NCBI GenBank assembly: GCA_014896455.1
Contig: JADBKJ010000024.1
Coordinates: forward strand, 1-64,000
From: Thermoanaerobacter sp.
Lineage (GTDB): Bacteria > Bacillota > Thermoanaerobacteria > Thermoanaerobacterales > Thermoanaerobacteraceae
Direction: 5' to 3'
Length of the DNA: 64,000 nt
Numbering within the stretch: position 1 is the stretch's first letter; every line of letters begins with the position of its first letter. The notes under the pieces are model-generated. The model made no database searches and was not told the DNA's origin. It was given only the letters and a program-made list of their open reading frames with translations. Position numbers and translations under genes: made by a program. Shown here piece by piece: positions 35,819 to 43,542 of the stretch.

Positions 35819-36757
35819 TCAATATTCAAAAAATTTGTGCATACTTAAATATCTTTCCCCAGTATCAGGTAGTACTGTTACAACTCGTTTTCCTTTCCCG
35901 AGGCGATTTGCAACTTCAACTGCCGCAAAAACATTTGCACCTGAAGAAATACCACAAAGAATTCCTTCTTGTTTTGCAAGTTTCATTGACATTTCAAAAG
36001 CATCTCTCTCTTTTACCTTTATAATTTCATCGATAACGTCAAGATTTAATGTGTCAGGGATAAATCCAGCTCCTATTCCTTGTATCTTATGAGGTCCAGG
36101 TTTGCCGCCTGACAATACAGGAGATTCCTCTGGTTCTACTGCAAAAATTTTTATATCTTTGTTATATTGCTTTAAAACTTTCCCTACTCCAGATATTGTT
36201 CCCCCTGTGCCTACACCTGCTACAAATGCATCTACTATTCCATTTGTATCTTTTAATATTTCTTTTGCCGTTGTAAGTTCATGTATTTCTGGATTCGCAG
36301 GATTTTTAAACTGATCTAACATTATATAATCAGGATTTAATTCCAAAATTTCTTGTGCCTTTTTTATGGCTCCTTTCATACCCTCTGCACCGGGTGTTAA
36401 AACAAGCTCTGCTCCATATGACAAAAGTAAATTTCGTCGTTCTATACTCATCGTATCAGGCATTACAAGAATCAACTTATACCCTTTTACAGCACTGACC
36501 ATCGCAAGACCAATGCCTGTATTTCCACTGGTAGGTTCAACAATTGTCCCACCAGGTTTTAATCTTCCTTCTTCCTCAGCTCTTTTTATCATATTTAATG
36601 CAATTCTGTCCTTAACACTTCCACCTGGGTTAAAAGACTCTAATTTTACTATGACTTCCGCTGCATCTTTTGGAACAATTTTATTTAATCTAACAATAGG
36701 CGTATTCCCTATAAGCTGGGTTATATCCTCATAAATTTTGTCTTCTCTTTCAGGCAT
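35819..36757 (-). CDS. cysK: Cysteine synthase (O-acetylserine sulfhydrylase)
   Basis: CysK makes cysteine from O-acetylserine and sulfide with pyridoxal phosphate. The 312-residue protein has the PLP lysine in [12 protein letters not shown], the substrate loop [12 protein letters not shown], the phosphate loop [11 protein letters not shown] and the terminal serine motif GISSGAN. AAGGAGG precedes the ATG at 36757. It stands alone on the minus strand, convergent with ttuA, with its own promoter and a candidate CymR-type operator. A fragment of a second copy lies before iscS. The neighbouring truncated genes show that it is a late arrival here. Confidence 0.96.
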   Translation of the reverse strand: MPEREDKIYEDITQLIGNTPIVRLNKIVPKDAAEVIVKLESFNPGGSVKDRIALNMIKRAEEEGRLKPGGTIVEPTSGNTGIGLAMVSAVKGYKLILVMPDTMSIERRNLLLSYGAELVLTPGAEGMKGAIKKAQEILELNPDYIMLDQFKNPANPEIHELTTAKEILKDTNGIVDAFVAGVGTGGTISGVGKVLKQYNKDIKIFAVEPEESPVLSGGKPGPHKIQGIGAGFIPDTLNLDVIDEIIKVKERDAFEMSMKLAKQEGILCGISSGANVFAAVEVANRLGKGKRVVTVLPDTGERYLSMHKFFEY

Positions 36758-36774
36758 AACTTTTTGCCTCCTTT

Positions 36775-36800
36775 TAATTCCGAGTATTTCGATATGAATT
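36775..36800 (-). promoter_or_regulatory. Candidate CymR/Rrf2-type operator, copy 2
   Basis: TAATTCCGAGTATTTCGATA followed by TGAATT, with AATTC/GAATT ends, lies in the cysK leader. It is preserved almost unchanged at 31472-31497, while the sequence between the two cysK copies has diverged more, which suggests selection. Confidence 0.5.
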
Positions 36801-36819
36801 TATATTTTTTCTCTCTTCT

Positions 36820-36848
36820 AGAGTATCACAATCTTAAATTAATGTCAA
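36820..36848 (-). promoter_or_regulatory. cysK promoter
   Basis: TTGACA and TACTCT are separated by 17 bp on the minus strand, 63 bp before the start codon. Confidence 0.75.
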
Positions 36849-36899
36849 TTGATATATTCACGTTATGCTGCGATTCTGAACATTTTGCTGCGAGTCCAT

Positions 36900-37050
36900 C
36901 TATATCAGGCAAAAGTTTTTTCCACTCATTAAAACGCTTAGGCCCTTCTAACAGCTGCCATATTATGACCAGCTTCCATTTGACAGCTACAACGTACTGA
37001 GTGATAGCTATAGGACATTTTACATTTAACAATTCTTCTCTTAAATCCAT
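36900..37050 (-). pseudogene. Truncated HxlR-family regulator
   Basis: The first 50 residues, including CPIAITQYVVAVKWKLVIIW and EGPKRFNEWKKLLPDIDGLA, match the start of HxlR-type winged-helix regulators. The recognition helix and wing are missing: the frame runs out into the cysK promoter region and stops at 36826. Such regulators commonly sit opposite azoreductase genes, as azoR does here. The break coincides with the edge of the cysK segment. Confidence 0.8.
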
Positions 37051-37099
37051 TTTTACGCCCCTTTAGTACATTTTTTATACTACGCACGAAAAATTGTTG

Positions 37100-37114
37100 T
37101 ACTTGCGAAAAGTA
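37100..37114. promoter_or_regulatory. HxlR/YodB-like operator
   Basis: TACTTGCGAAAAGTA fits the TACT-N7-AGTA pattern of YodB/CatR-type operators and lies between the broken regulator and azoR. The rest of this 338-bp gap (37051-37388) is AT-rich, and I see no other gene or clear promoter in it; CGCACGAAA occurs near both ends. Confidence 0.5.
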
Positions 37115-37388
37115 ATTTTATTTGATATTATTTTGCTTGAACATCAAAAAATACACCAATACTTGGAGGTGGAATATAAGAAACATATTTAATTTCTTAA
37201 TTAGGAAAGCACTGGGTGAAATTACGGTGTTTTTAATTTGAACAACAAGGCATATGCAGCCAATCCATTTTGTGAAGTATTTTATTTATATATATAGTGC
37301 ATAACAAAAATTGCTATTCAGCATAAACATTTTAAGCGCTCAAACGTTAATTTTTTAACTAAAATTTTCGCACGAAAGGAGACTAAAA

Positions 37389-37994
37389 ATGAGCAAATTA
37401 TTGTATATTAAAGCAAATCCTAAAAATGATGATGCATCAAGGACTTTCAGGATATCTGAACAATTTATAAAGACCTATAAAGAATATAATCCTCAAGATG
37501 AGATAATCACTTTGGACCTATACAAAGAAAAAATACATTTTTTGACTCTGGATGACATCAATAGCATCTCTGGACCCAAAACTGATAGCTCAAAGGAGCA
37601 TCCAATATTAAAATATGCTTATCAATTTGCAGAAGCTGACAAGTACGTCATAGCTGCTCCTATGTGGAACTTAGGTATTCCCTCCATTTTAAAAGCCTAC
37701 ATCGACTATATAGCAATATCAGGTATAACATTCAAATACACAGAGCAAGGGGCCGTGGGGCTGATGAAGGGCAAAAAAGCTGTCCATATCATGGCCACTG
37801 GCGGGGAATACACTCATGGACCTTTTTCAGGATTTGAAATGGCAAACAGATATATAAAGGCAATACTTACCTTTATGGGAATTGAATTAGTAGAAACTAT
37901 AGTAGCAGAAAGACTGGATATAATAGGAGAAGATGTAGGAAAAATAGTGTCAGAGGCAACCAAACGTGCTCAGGAAGTTGCTAAAACATTTTAA
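37389..37994 (+). CDS. azoR: FMN-dependent NADH:quinone/azo reductase
   Basis: The 201-residue flavodoxin-like protein has the AzoR motifs KANPKNDDASRT at the N terminus, PMWNLGIPSILKAYIDY for FMN binding, and ATGGEYTHGPFSGFE. AzoR two-electron reductases detoxify quinones and other electrophiles. GAAAGGAG lies 6 bases before the ATG. Its probable regulator (HxlR type, opposite strand) is truncated, so expression may now be constitutive. A stem-loop at 38122-38147 follows and could terminate it. Confidence 0.92.
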   Translation: MSKLLYIKANPKNDDASRTFRISEQFIKTYKEYNPQDEIITLDLYKEKIHFLTLDDINSISGPKTDSSKEHPILKYAYQFAEADKYVIAAPMWNLGIPSILKAYIDYIAISGITFKYTEQGAVGLMKGKKAVHIMATGGEYTHGPFSGFEMANRYIKAILTFMGIELVETIVAERLDIIGEDVGKIVSEATKRAQEVAKTF

Positions 37995-38121
37995 TACAAA
38001 AGTCTTCCATAAGTAATTTAGAAAGGCCAGATAGAAAAAAAGAACGATCCCATTTGACATGAGGAAAGAGAAATTTCCATGGTTTAGAACTATTCTAGAA
38101 ATAACCAAGACAACGCAAAAA

Positions 38122-38147
38122 AAGCATTGATATTTCATTCAATGCTT
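38122..38147. repeat. Hairpin direct repeat, left copy
   Basis: AAGCATTGA pairs with TCAATGCTT, and the 26-bp unit occurs again at 38412-38437 with one base changed. The two copies bracket the foldback element exactly. The stretch 37995-38121 after azoR holds no gene I can support. Confidence 0.9.
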
Positions 38148-38411
38148 CAGACTGTAGACAAACTTTCGAAAATAGGATATTTTGCAATCGGTGCGACTTG
38201 TGACAAAGCGGCAACAAAACTTAGCGAGACCGAGGGTGGAGGCAGGGCCGTAGCCAAGGAGGGCGGAGGCGGGCACCTGAGGCAAGGAGGCCGATTGTGC
38301 CCGGTACCCTGCCGGAACCCGAAGGTCGAGTTTAGTTTTGTCGCTTTGGAACATCGGAGTAACGATGCAAAATATCCTATTTTAAAATTTTTTGACTTTG
38401 TCAACAAACTG
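38148..38411 (-). repeat. Foldback (MITE-like) element, complete copy 3
   Basis: This 264-bp copy is inverted relative to those at 14979 and 26290. It begins CAGACTGTAGACAAACTTTC and ends TTTGTCAACAAACTG. It is bordered on both sides by the same 26-bp hairpin, giving the clearest view of its limits. Confidence 0.92.
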
Positions 38412-38437
38412 AAGCATTGATATTTCACTCAATGCTT
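38412..38437. terminator. Hairpin direct repeat, right copy; likely terminator
   Basis: This is the second copy of the 26-bp hairpin. On the plus strand it is followed by TTCTTTCATTT and could end azoR transcripts. On the minus strand it could end the copZ relic. Confidence 0.7.
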
Positions 38438-38465
38438 TTCTTTCATTTAAATTTTCTAATAAGTA

Positions 38466-38688
38466 TTACACTTCATACCCCGTATCAATAATTGCTTTTT
38501 TCATATCATCTACAGAAACTTTGTCAGGGTCATATGTCACCGTAACATTATCTTTGTCAAGGTCAACAAAGCTTAAATACACCATTTAATTTCTTTAGTG
38601 CGGTTTCGGCAGACATTTTGCAATGATTAGATGACATTCCTTTAACATTTATAACGATAGTCTCAGCTTTAGTTCCAAAAAGGCCCAT
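38466..38688 (-). pseudogene. Frameshifted duplicate of copZ
   Basis: Aligned with the intact gene at 31719-31943, this copy is 2 bp shorter. The deletion falls after LNGV and puts the rest of the domain out of frame. The first metal cysteine is also lost (GMSSNHC instead of GMTCNHC). The tail that would read VTVTYDP...IIDTGYEV is still recognisable in the other frame. Flanking bases on both sides also resemble those of the intact copy, so a segment longer than the gene was duplicated. Confidence 0.9.
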
Positions 38689-38771
38689 AATCAATATTCC
38701 CCTTTCATAAAATTTAAAATATATTAAATTTATATTGAAGCAACACACATCTTATCAAAAAACTTCCTGCA

Positions 38772-39407
38772 TCAACGTTTTTTCCCTTTTAAAACACTTA
38801 TAATTGCGGGTATTAATGATATGACAATTATCGCAATTGTCACCAATCCAAAATGGTCTCTTACTATTTGCAAATTCCCAAAATAGTACCCACCTAAAGT
38901 AAAAAGTAAAACCCACAGTATTCCTCCTAATGCATTGTAAAATAAAAATTTAAAATATCTCATTTGTCCAATACCCGCTACAAAAGGGACAAAAGTTCTA
39001 ATAATTGGTATAAATCTTCCTACAACAATAGTAATAGAACCATACTTTTCATAAAAATCACGAGCTTCCAGCAAATGCTCTCTTTTTATTAACCGTAGAT
39101 TTTCTCTTTCATAAATCTTTTCTCCCACAAATTTACCTATATGATAGTTTATTGTATCTCCTAATATGGCAGCAGATACCAAAAGTATAACCACATAAAA
39201 TATATTTAAACTGCCAATTGCTGCAAAAGTCCCTGCTGCAAAGAGAAGAGAATCTCCAGGCAAAAAAGGCGTCACCACAAAGCCAGTCTCAAGGAAAACA
39301 ATAAAAAACAAAATGCTGTAAGTATATGTGCCATAAGTTTGAATAACACTGCCTAAATACTTATCAAGATGCAATACAATATCAATGAAGTTTTTTATAA
39401 GGTCCAT
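38772..39407 (-). CDS. DedA-family membrane protein
   Basis: This 211-residue protein has about five membrane segments and the DedA signatures FLETGFVVTPFLPGDSLLFAAG and KYGSITIVVGRFIPIIRTFVPFVAGIGQM. DedA proteins act as lipid scramblases or flippases and support envelope function; some also affect selenite uptake. It lies alone between the copZ relic and the DUF134 gene. A run of TATATATG repeats precedes it at about 39420-39470. Confidence 0.9.
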   Translation of the reverse strand: MDLIKNFIDIVLHLDKYLGSVIQTYGTYTYSILFFIVFLETGFVVTPFLPGDSLLFAAGTFAAIGSLNIFYVVILLVSAAILGDTINYHIGKFVGEKIYERENLRLIKREHLLEARDFYEKYGSITIVVGRFIPIIRTFVPFVAGIGQMRYFKFLFYNALGGILWVLLFTLGGYYFGNLQIVRDHFGLVTIAIIVISLIPAIISVLKGKKR

Positions 39408-39508
39408 TTACTTCATCCTTTCATATATATAGTAACTATTATTCACAGCATTAATTATACTATATATATGAAAGGTTTTGTAAAAAAACATGAAAATTTA
39501 ATAGAATT

Positions 39509-39865
39509 TTAATCTTCTCCACCCCAGTGGCCATGTCTATGTCGCATACCTCTATGACATCTTTGTTCTTCTTCATAAACTCTGTAATTTCCACCTTCCA
39601 CTCTTATCGCTTTACCATTAACCAAAGCATCGGCTACTTTTTGCCTAGCAGAATTGATTATTCTAAAAAAAGTAGGTCTCGACACCTTCATCATATCAGC
39701 ACATTCTTCTTGCTCTAAGCCTTCTAAATCCTTAAGCCTTATAGCTTCTAATTCCTCTACTGTTAGTATAACTTCATCTAACATAGACATAGGCACACCT
39801 ACTGGTTTAAAATGAGTTACATTTGGTTCACTTCTAACCCATCTGCATTTTGGAGGTCTTGGCAT
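39509..39865 (-). CDS. DUF134 / UPF0251 DNA-binding protein
   Basis: The 118-residue protein starts MPRPPKCRWVRSEPNVTHFKPVG and has ELEAIRLKDLEGLEQEECADMMKVSRPTFFRIINSAR, a sigma-region-4-like helix-turn-helix characteristic of DUF134. The C-terminal tail RCHRGMRHRHGHWGGED is His-rich and may bind metal. Members often occur near iron-sulfur cluster carrier or NifB/NifX-like genes, which are absent here. The regulatory target is unknown. Confidence 0.85.
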   Translation of the reverse strand: MPRPPKCRWVRSEPNVTHFKPVGVPMSMLDEVILTVEELEAIRLKDLEGLEQEECADMMKVSRPTFFRIINSARQKVADALVNGKAIRVEGGNYRVYEEEQRCHRGMRHRHGHWGGED

Positions 39866-39932
39866 TTTATCACACCCTATTGTTTAATAAATGACGATTA
39901 CTTTAATATTTTATACTTTTTAAAGAAAAATA

Positions 39933-42737
39933 TCAATCCTTCATAAAGGCTAAAAATTTTTCAACAAGAATAGGGTCAAATTGTATCCCCGCCATCTTTC
40001 TAATCTCTTTTAGCGCTTGCTCTTTAGAAAGTCCCTTCCCTTCTTCATCTATCATCTGCACGTAAGCATCTACTATAGCCAAAATTCTACATTCGTAAGG
40101 AATATCCTCTCCTTTTACAGCAAGTGGATAACCTTGTCCATTCCACCATTCATGATGCATTAAAATCATATCCGCAAGGTGAGCTAAATCAGGGGAAGAC
40201 ATTGCGATTCTATAGCCTATTTCACAATGTTTTTGTAATTCCAATTTTTCTTCTTCATTTAAGTTATCTATCTTATCTAGCATTTTATCTGAAATTCCTA
40301 TCATTCCAATATCATGAAACTCAGCCAGAAGCTCTAAATTTTTTATCCGCACTTGTGAAAGTTTTAAATATTCGGCAAAGTTTGCTAAAATTTCTTTGAC
40401 TGCATTTAGATGCTTTTGTAGTTTAGGCTGGCGTATTTCAAACATCTTTAAGATAGAATCTAGTACTTTTCTATAACTGCTTCTTTTATGGAATAGCTTC
40501 TCTCTATACATGTTATTATCTGCTTCTTTAAAAACTTCCTCAATTTTTTTAAAACTATTATTCTTCACTGCATAGCCTATTGACATACTTAAAGGTATGT
40601 TTTCTTTTTCAAAGGCAAATTTACTATTTTCAACCATTTTTCTTATTCTATCAACCACTTCTTCTACAATCTCAATGCTAGCGTTAGGCAGTATTACAGC
40701 AAATTCATCTCCTCCTATTCGGGCGATAATGTCCTGCCCTCTAAAACATTTTCTCAGCACATCCGCCGCTGTTTTTAAAAGCATGTCTCCTGCCTTATGT
40801 CCTATTGTATCATTGATAAGTTTTAATCCGTCTACATCACAAATTATCAAACCAATCGGCACTATATTCTGTTTATCAACAAAAGCTAATTTTTCTTCAA
40901 AGAAGTTTCTATTGTAAAGGCCAGTAAGTATATCATGGGTGCCCAACTGCTCAAGCTTCTCTTGTGCTAATTTCCTTTCTGTTATATCTCTTATTATCGT
41001 CATAATAAGCTTTTCATTTTCAAAATCAACACTTACTACATTGGCCTCCACATAAAACTTGCTACCGTCTTTTCTTTTATGCTGTAAGTTCAGCAAAACA
41101 CCCCTTTCATCTTCAACATCTAACAACTGAGTTAACTCATCTTTCTCGCAATTACAAAGCTCAAAAATATCCATCTTTAAAAGTTCTTCCATTTTATAGC
41201 CATAAGCCTTTATTGCAGCTTTATTCACCTCTATAATTTTACCATCTTCATATCTTGCAAATAAAATTATGTCATTTATATTGTCAAAAAGCAGTTTATA
41301 TCTTTTTAAAATTTGTTCAGCTTTTTTATTCTCTGTTATATCATGAGAGATAAAAGATACACCAATGTATCTCCCTACTTCATCTTTTAAAGCTGCAATT
41401 GAAACCAACACATTTATGAGTTTTCCATCTTTTCTATTTCTTATTCCTTCATAACTTTTTACATTTTCTCCTTTTAACAATCTTTCTAAAATGTTCTTAA
41501 TCTTTTCTCTTTCAAAATCAGGAATCACCGTATATATGCTCTTACCTATTATTTCTTCCGCCTTGTAACCGTATATTTTTTCACATCCTTTATTCCACGT
41601 CTGAATAATTCCACTAAAGTCAAAAGTTCCAATTCCTTCTTCTGAAGACTCAACAATAAATTCATACTGTTTCAATAGCTTTTCATACTTTCTTTTATCG
41701 CTTATGTCTCTAAAAACCATAACTGTCCCAATAACATTCCCCTCTGAGTCTTTTATGGGAGCAGCAGAATCGGCAATAGATATCACACAACCATCTTTTG
41801 ATATCAAAGCAGTATGATTTGCAAGCCCTCTAATTTCACCAGTTTTTAAAACTTTTTCTATCGGAATTTCTACCTTCTCTTTTGTATCTTCATTGATTAT
41901 ATTAAAAACCTCATCAATTCTCTTTCCTAATACCTCTCCTTCTTTATACCCTGTAAGCTTTTCTGCAGTAGGATTCATAAACTCTATATTGCCGTTTGCA
42001 TCTGTAGCAATAACTCCGTCTCCAATGCTCTTTAATGTAACACGAAGCCATTCTTTTTCTTTATTCAAAGATTTCATAAGTTCTTCTTGTTTATGAAAAA
42101 TAATAGATAATTTATTGCTTGCAATTTCATAGAAATGCATCAGTAAAACAATCGCTAATATAACTTTTAAGGAATTCAAAAAGTTAAAGTCAATTAAATA
42201 ATTTATTAAATTAAAGTGTTTTATAGCAGGAAATGTAATCTCACGAATGCCAATTAAAATAAGTAATATTCCTATGACTAAACTAGAAATCACTTTTGAG
42301 GATTTGAAATTTTTAAATATCAATGTACCAGAAAATATATTCATAACTCCTAAAAAAATATACATTGAAATCACAGCTATATAATTACTACTTCCTAAAA
42401 TTTTATTTACTACATACCACCCTAAACTTAGTGAAATAATCCATAAACCCTTTTGCAAAAAATTTACTTCAAAAAAAGATTGAAAACCATAAGTAAACAA
42501 TATAGAACTTATTACAAGCAAACCATATACTATCACCTGTATCAAAAATGTATTAGGCATATCTCTATATTCTATTGCATATTCCATGGCATATCTTATT
42601 AAATCAAGTCCCCATGCACTTCCCCAAAATAGAATATATTTTTCCTTTCCTGCGTTATGCACTAATAAATAAAATATTGCTAAAATCAACAAAATTAATA
42701 TCTGGTAATTTATTGAAATATGTATATTGCTAGTCAT
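39933..42737 (-). CDS. Membrane sensor with PAS, GGDEF and HD-GYP domains
   Basis: The 934-residue protein has about seven membrane segments in the first 210 residues. Three PAS domains follow (starting near LKSIGDGVIATD, YEFIVESSEEGI and YKLLFDNINDII), then a GGDEF domain with an intact GGDEFAVILP, then a C-terminal HD-GYP domain (EFHDIGMIG and HHEWWNGQGYP). GGDEF domains make cyclic di-GMP and HD-GYP domains degrade it, so the net activity may switch with the PAS signals. It is monocistronic, ending just before DUF134. Confidence 0.92.
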   Translation of the reverse strand: MTSNIHISINYQILILLILAIFYLLVHNAGKEKYILFWGSAWGLDLIRYAMEYAIEYRDMPNTFLIQVIVYGLLVISSILFTYGFQSFFEVNFLQKGLWIISLSLGWYVVNKILGSSNYIAVISMYIFLGVMNIFSGTLIFKNFKSSKVISSLVIGILLILIGIREITFPAIKHFNLINYLIDFNFLNSLKVILAIVLLMHFYEIASNKLSIIFHKQEELMKSLNKEKEWLRVTLKSIGDGVIATDANGNIEFMNPTAEKLTGYKEGEVLGKRIDEVFNIINEDTKEKVEIPIEKVLKTGEIRGLANHTALISKDGCVISIADSAAPIKDSEGNVIGTVMVFRDISDKRKYEKLLKQYEFIVESSEEGIGTFDFSGIIQTWNKGCEKIYGYKAEEIIGKSIYTVIPDFEREKIKNILERLLKGENVKSYEGIRNRKDGKLINVLVSIAALKDEVGRYIGVSFISHDITENKKAEQILKRYKLLFDNINDIILFARYEDGKIIEVNKAAIKAYGYKMEELLKMDIFELCNCEKDELTQLLDVEDERGVLLNLQHKRKDGSKFYVEANVVSVDFENEKLIMTIIRDITERKLAQEKLEQLGTHDILTGLYNRNFFEEKLAFVDKQNIVPIGLIICDVDGLKLINDTIGHKAGDMLLKTAADVLRKCFRGQDIIARIGGDEFAVILPNASIEIVEEVVDRIRKMVENSKFAFEKENIPLSMSIGYAVKNNSFKKIEEVFKEADNNMYREKLFHKRSSYRKVLDSILKMFEIRQPKLQKHLNAVKEILANFAEYLKLSQVRIKNLELLAEFHDIGMIGISDKMLDKIDNLNEEEKLELQKHCEIGYRIAMSSPDLAHLADMILMHHEWWNGQGYPLAVKGEDIPYECRILAIVDAYVQMIDEEGKGLSKEQALKEIRKMAGIQFDPILVEKFLAFMKD

Positions 42738-42855
42738 CCTATTCCCTCTCTCCCCAGAAAAACAAATATTTCTAAATACATTATAAATCCATTTTTAATT
42801 TATGTCCATTATCAAGTTCATTTTTCCGAAAAATAAAAAGAGAGAGGTGCCTCTC

Positions 42856-43542
42856 TCATTCTCTTATTAATATTTCGCCAAAATTTCCATTCAGTTTTCC
42901 TTTTATTTTTTTTAAAAAGCTAATATCACAATCTTGAATTTCACTTTTCTCCTTATCTAATACTCCTTCAGCATACTTGTACCTTTGTAAAACATACCTT
43001 TTTGCAGGAGAAATCCAATCAGCTAAAGCCTCAAAATCTTCTAAAGTAAGTAGTTTGTCATTTACAGTAGTTCTAAATTCGTAATCTATATTAGAATTTT
43101 TAACCACCTCTACACTTTTTTGAATATTCTCTATATCTTTTTTGTTTTTTAAAAATATGCCATATTTTTCTATTGGCGCTTTTATATCCATGGCTATATA
43201 ATCGAGCAATCCTTCATCTAATAAATCTTCTAACACTTGTGGCCTTGATCCATTAGTGTCAAGCTTAACACTAAAATTTAATTTCTTTATATTTTTCATA
43301 AAATCTTTTAATCCTTTCCAAAGAGTAGGTTCTCCGCCTGTAATACACACTCCTTCTATTAAATTTGCTCTCTTTTTAAGGTAATCAAAAAACTCTTTTT
43401 CACTCCGTATACCTTCCCTTATTTGAATTAAATAAGAGTTATGGCAGTAAGGACACTTAAAATTGCAGCCACTTACAAAAACAGTGGCTGCAATTTTTCC
43501 TGGGAAATCAACAAAAGAAACAGGCATAAAATCGTATATCAT
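42856..43542 (-). CDS. nrdG: Anaerobic ribonucleotide reductase activating enzyme
   Basis: NrdG is a radical SAM enzyme that installs the glycyl radical on NrdD. The 228-residue protein has the cluster motif VSGCNFKCPYCHNSY and the GGEPTLW loop. Its start overlaps the nrdD stop by 4 bp, so the two are coupled. At about 228 residues it belongs to the longer NrdG form seen in strict anaerobes. It shares the cobalamin riboswitch in the nrdD leader. Confidence 0.95.
   Translation of the reverse strand: MIYDFMPVSFVDFPGKIAATVFVSGCNFKCPYCHNSYLIQIREGIRSEKEFFDYLKKRANLIEGVCITGGEPTLWKGLKDFMKNIKKLNFSVKLDTNGSRPQVLEDLLDEGLLDYIAMDIKAPIEKYGIFLKNKKDIENIQKSVEVVKNSNIDYEFRTTVNDKLLTLEDFEALADWISPAKRYVLQRYKYAEGVLDKEKSEIQDCDISFLKKIKGKLNGNFGEILIRE

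Noticed and set aside
38127-38428. Several overlapping frames of 70-100 residues inside the repeat copy
   Set aside because: They arise on both strands from the GC-richer palindromic sequence, lack ribosome sites and are not preserved between copies.
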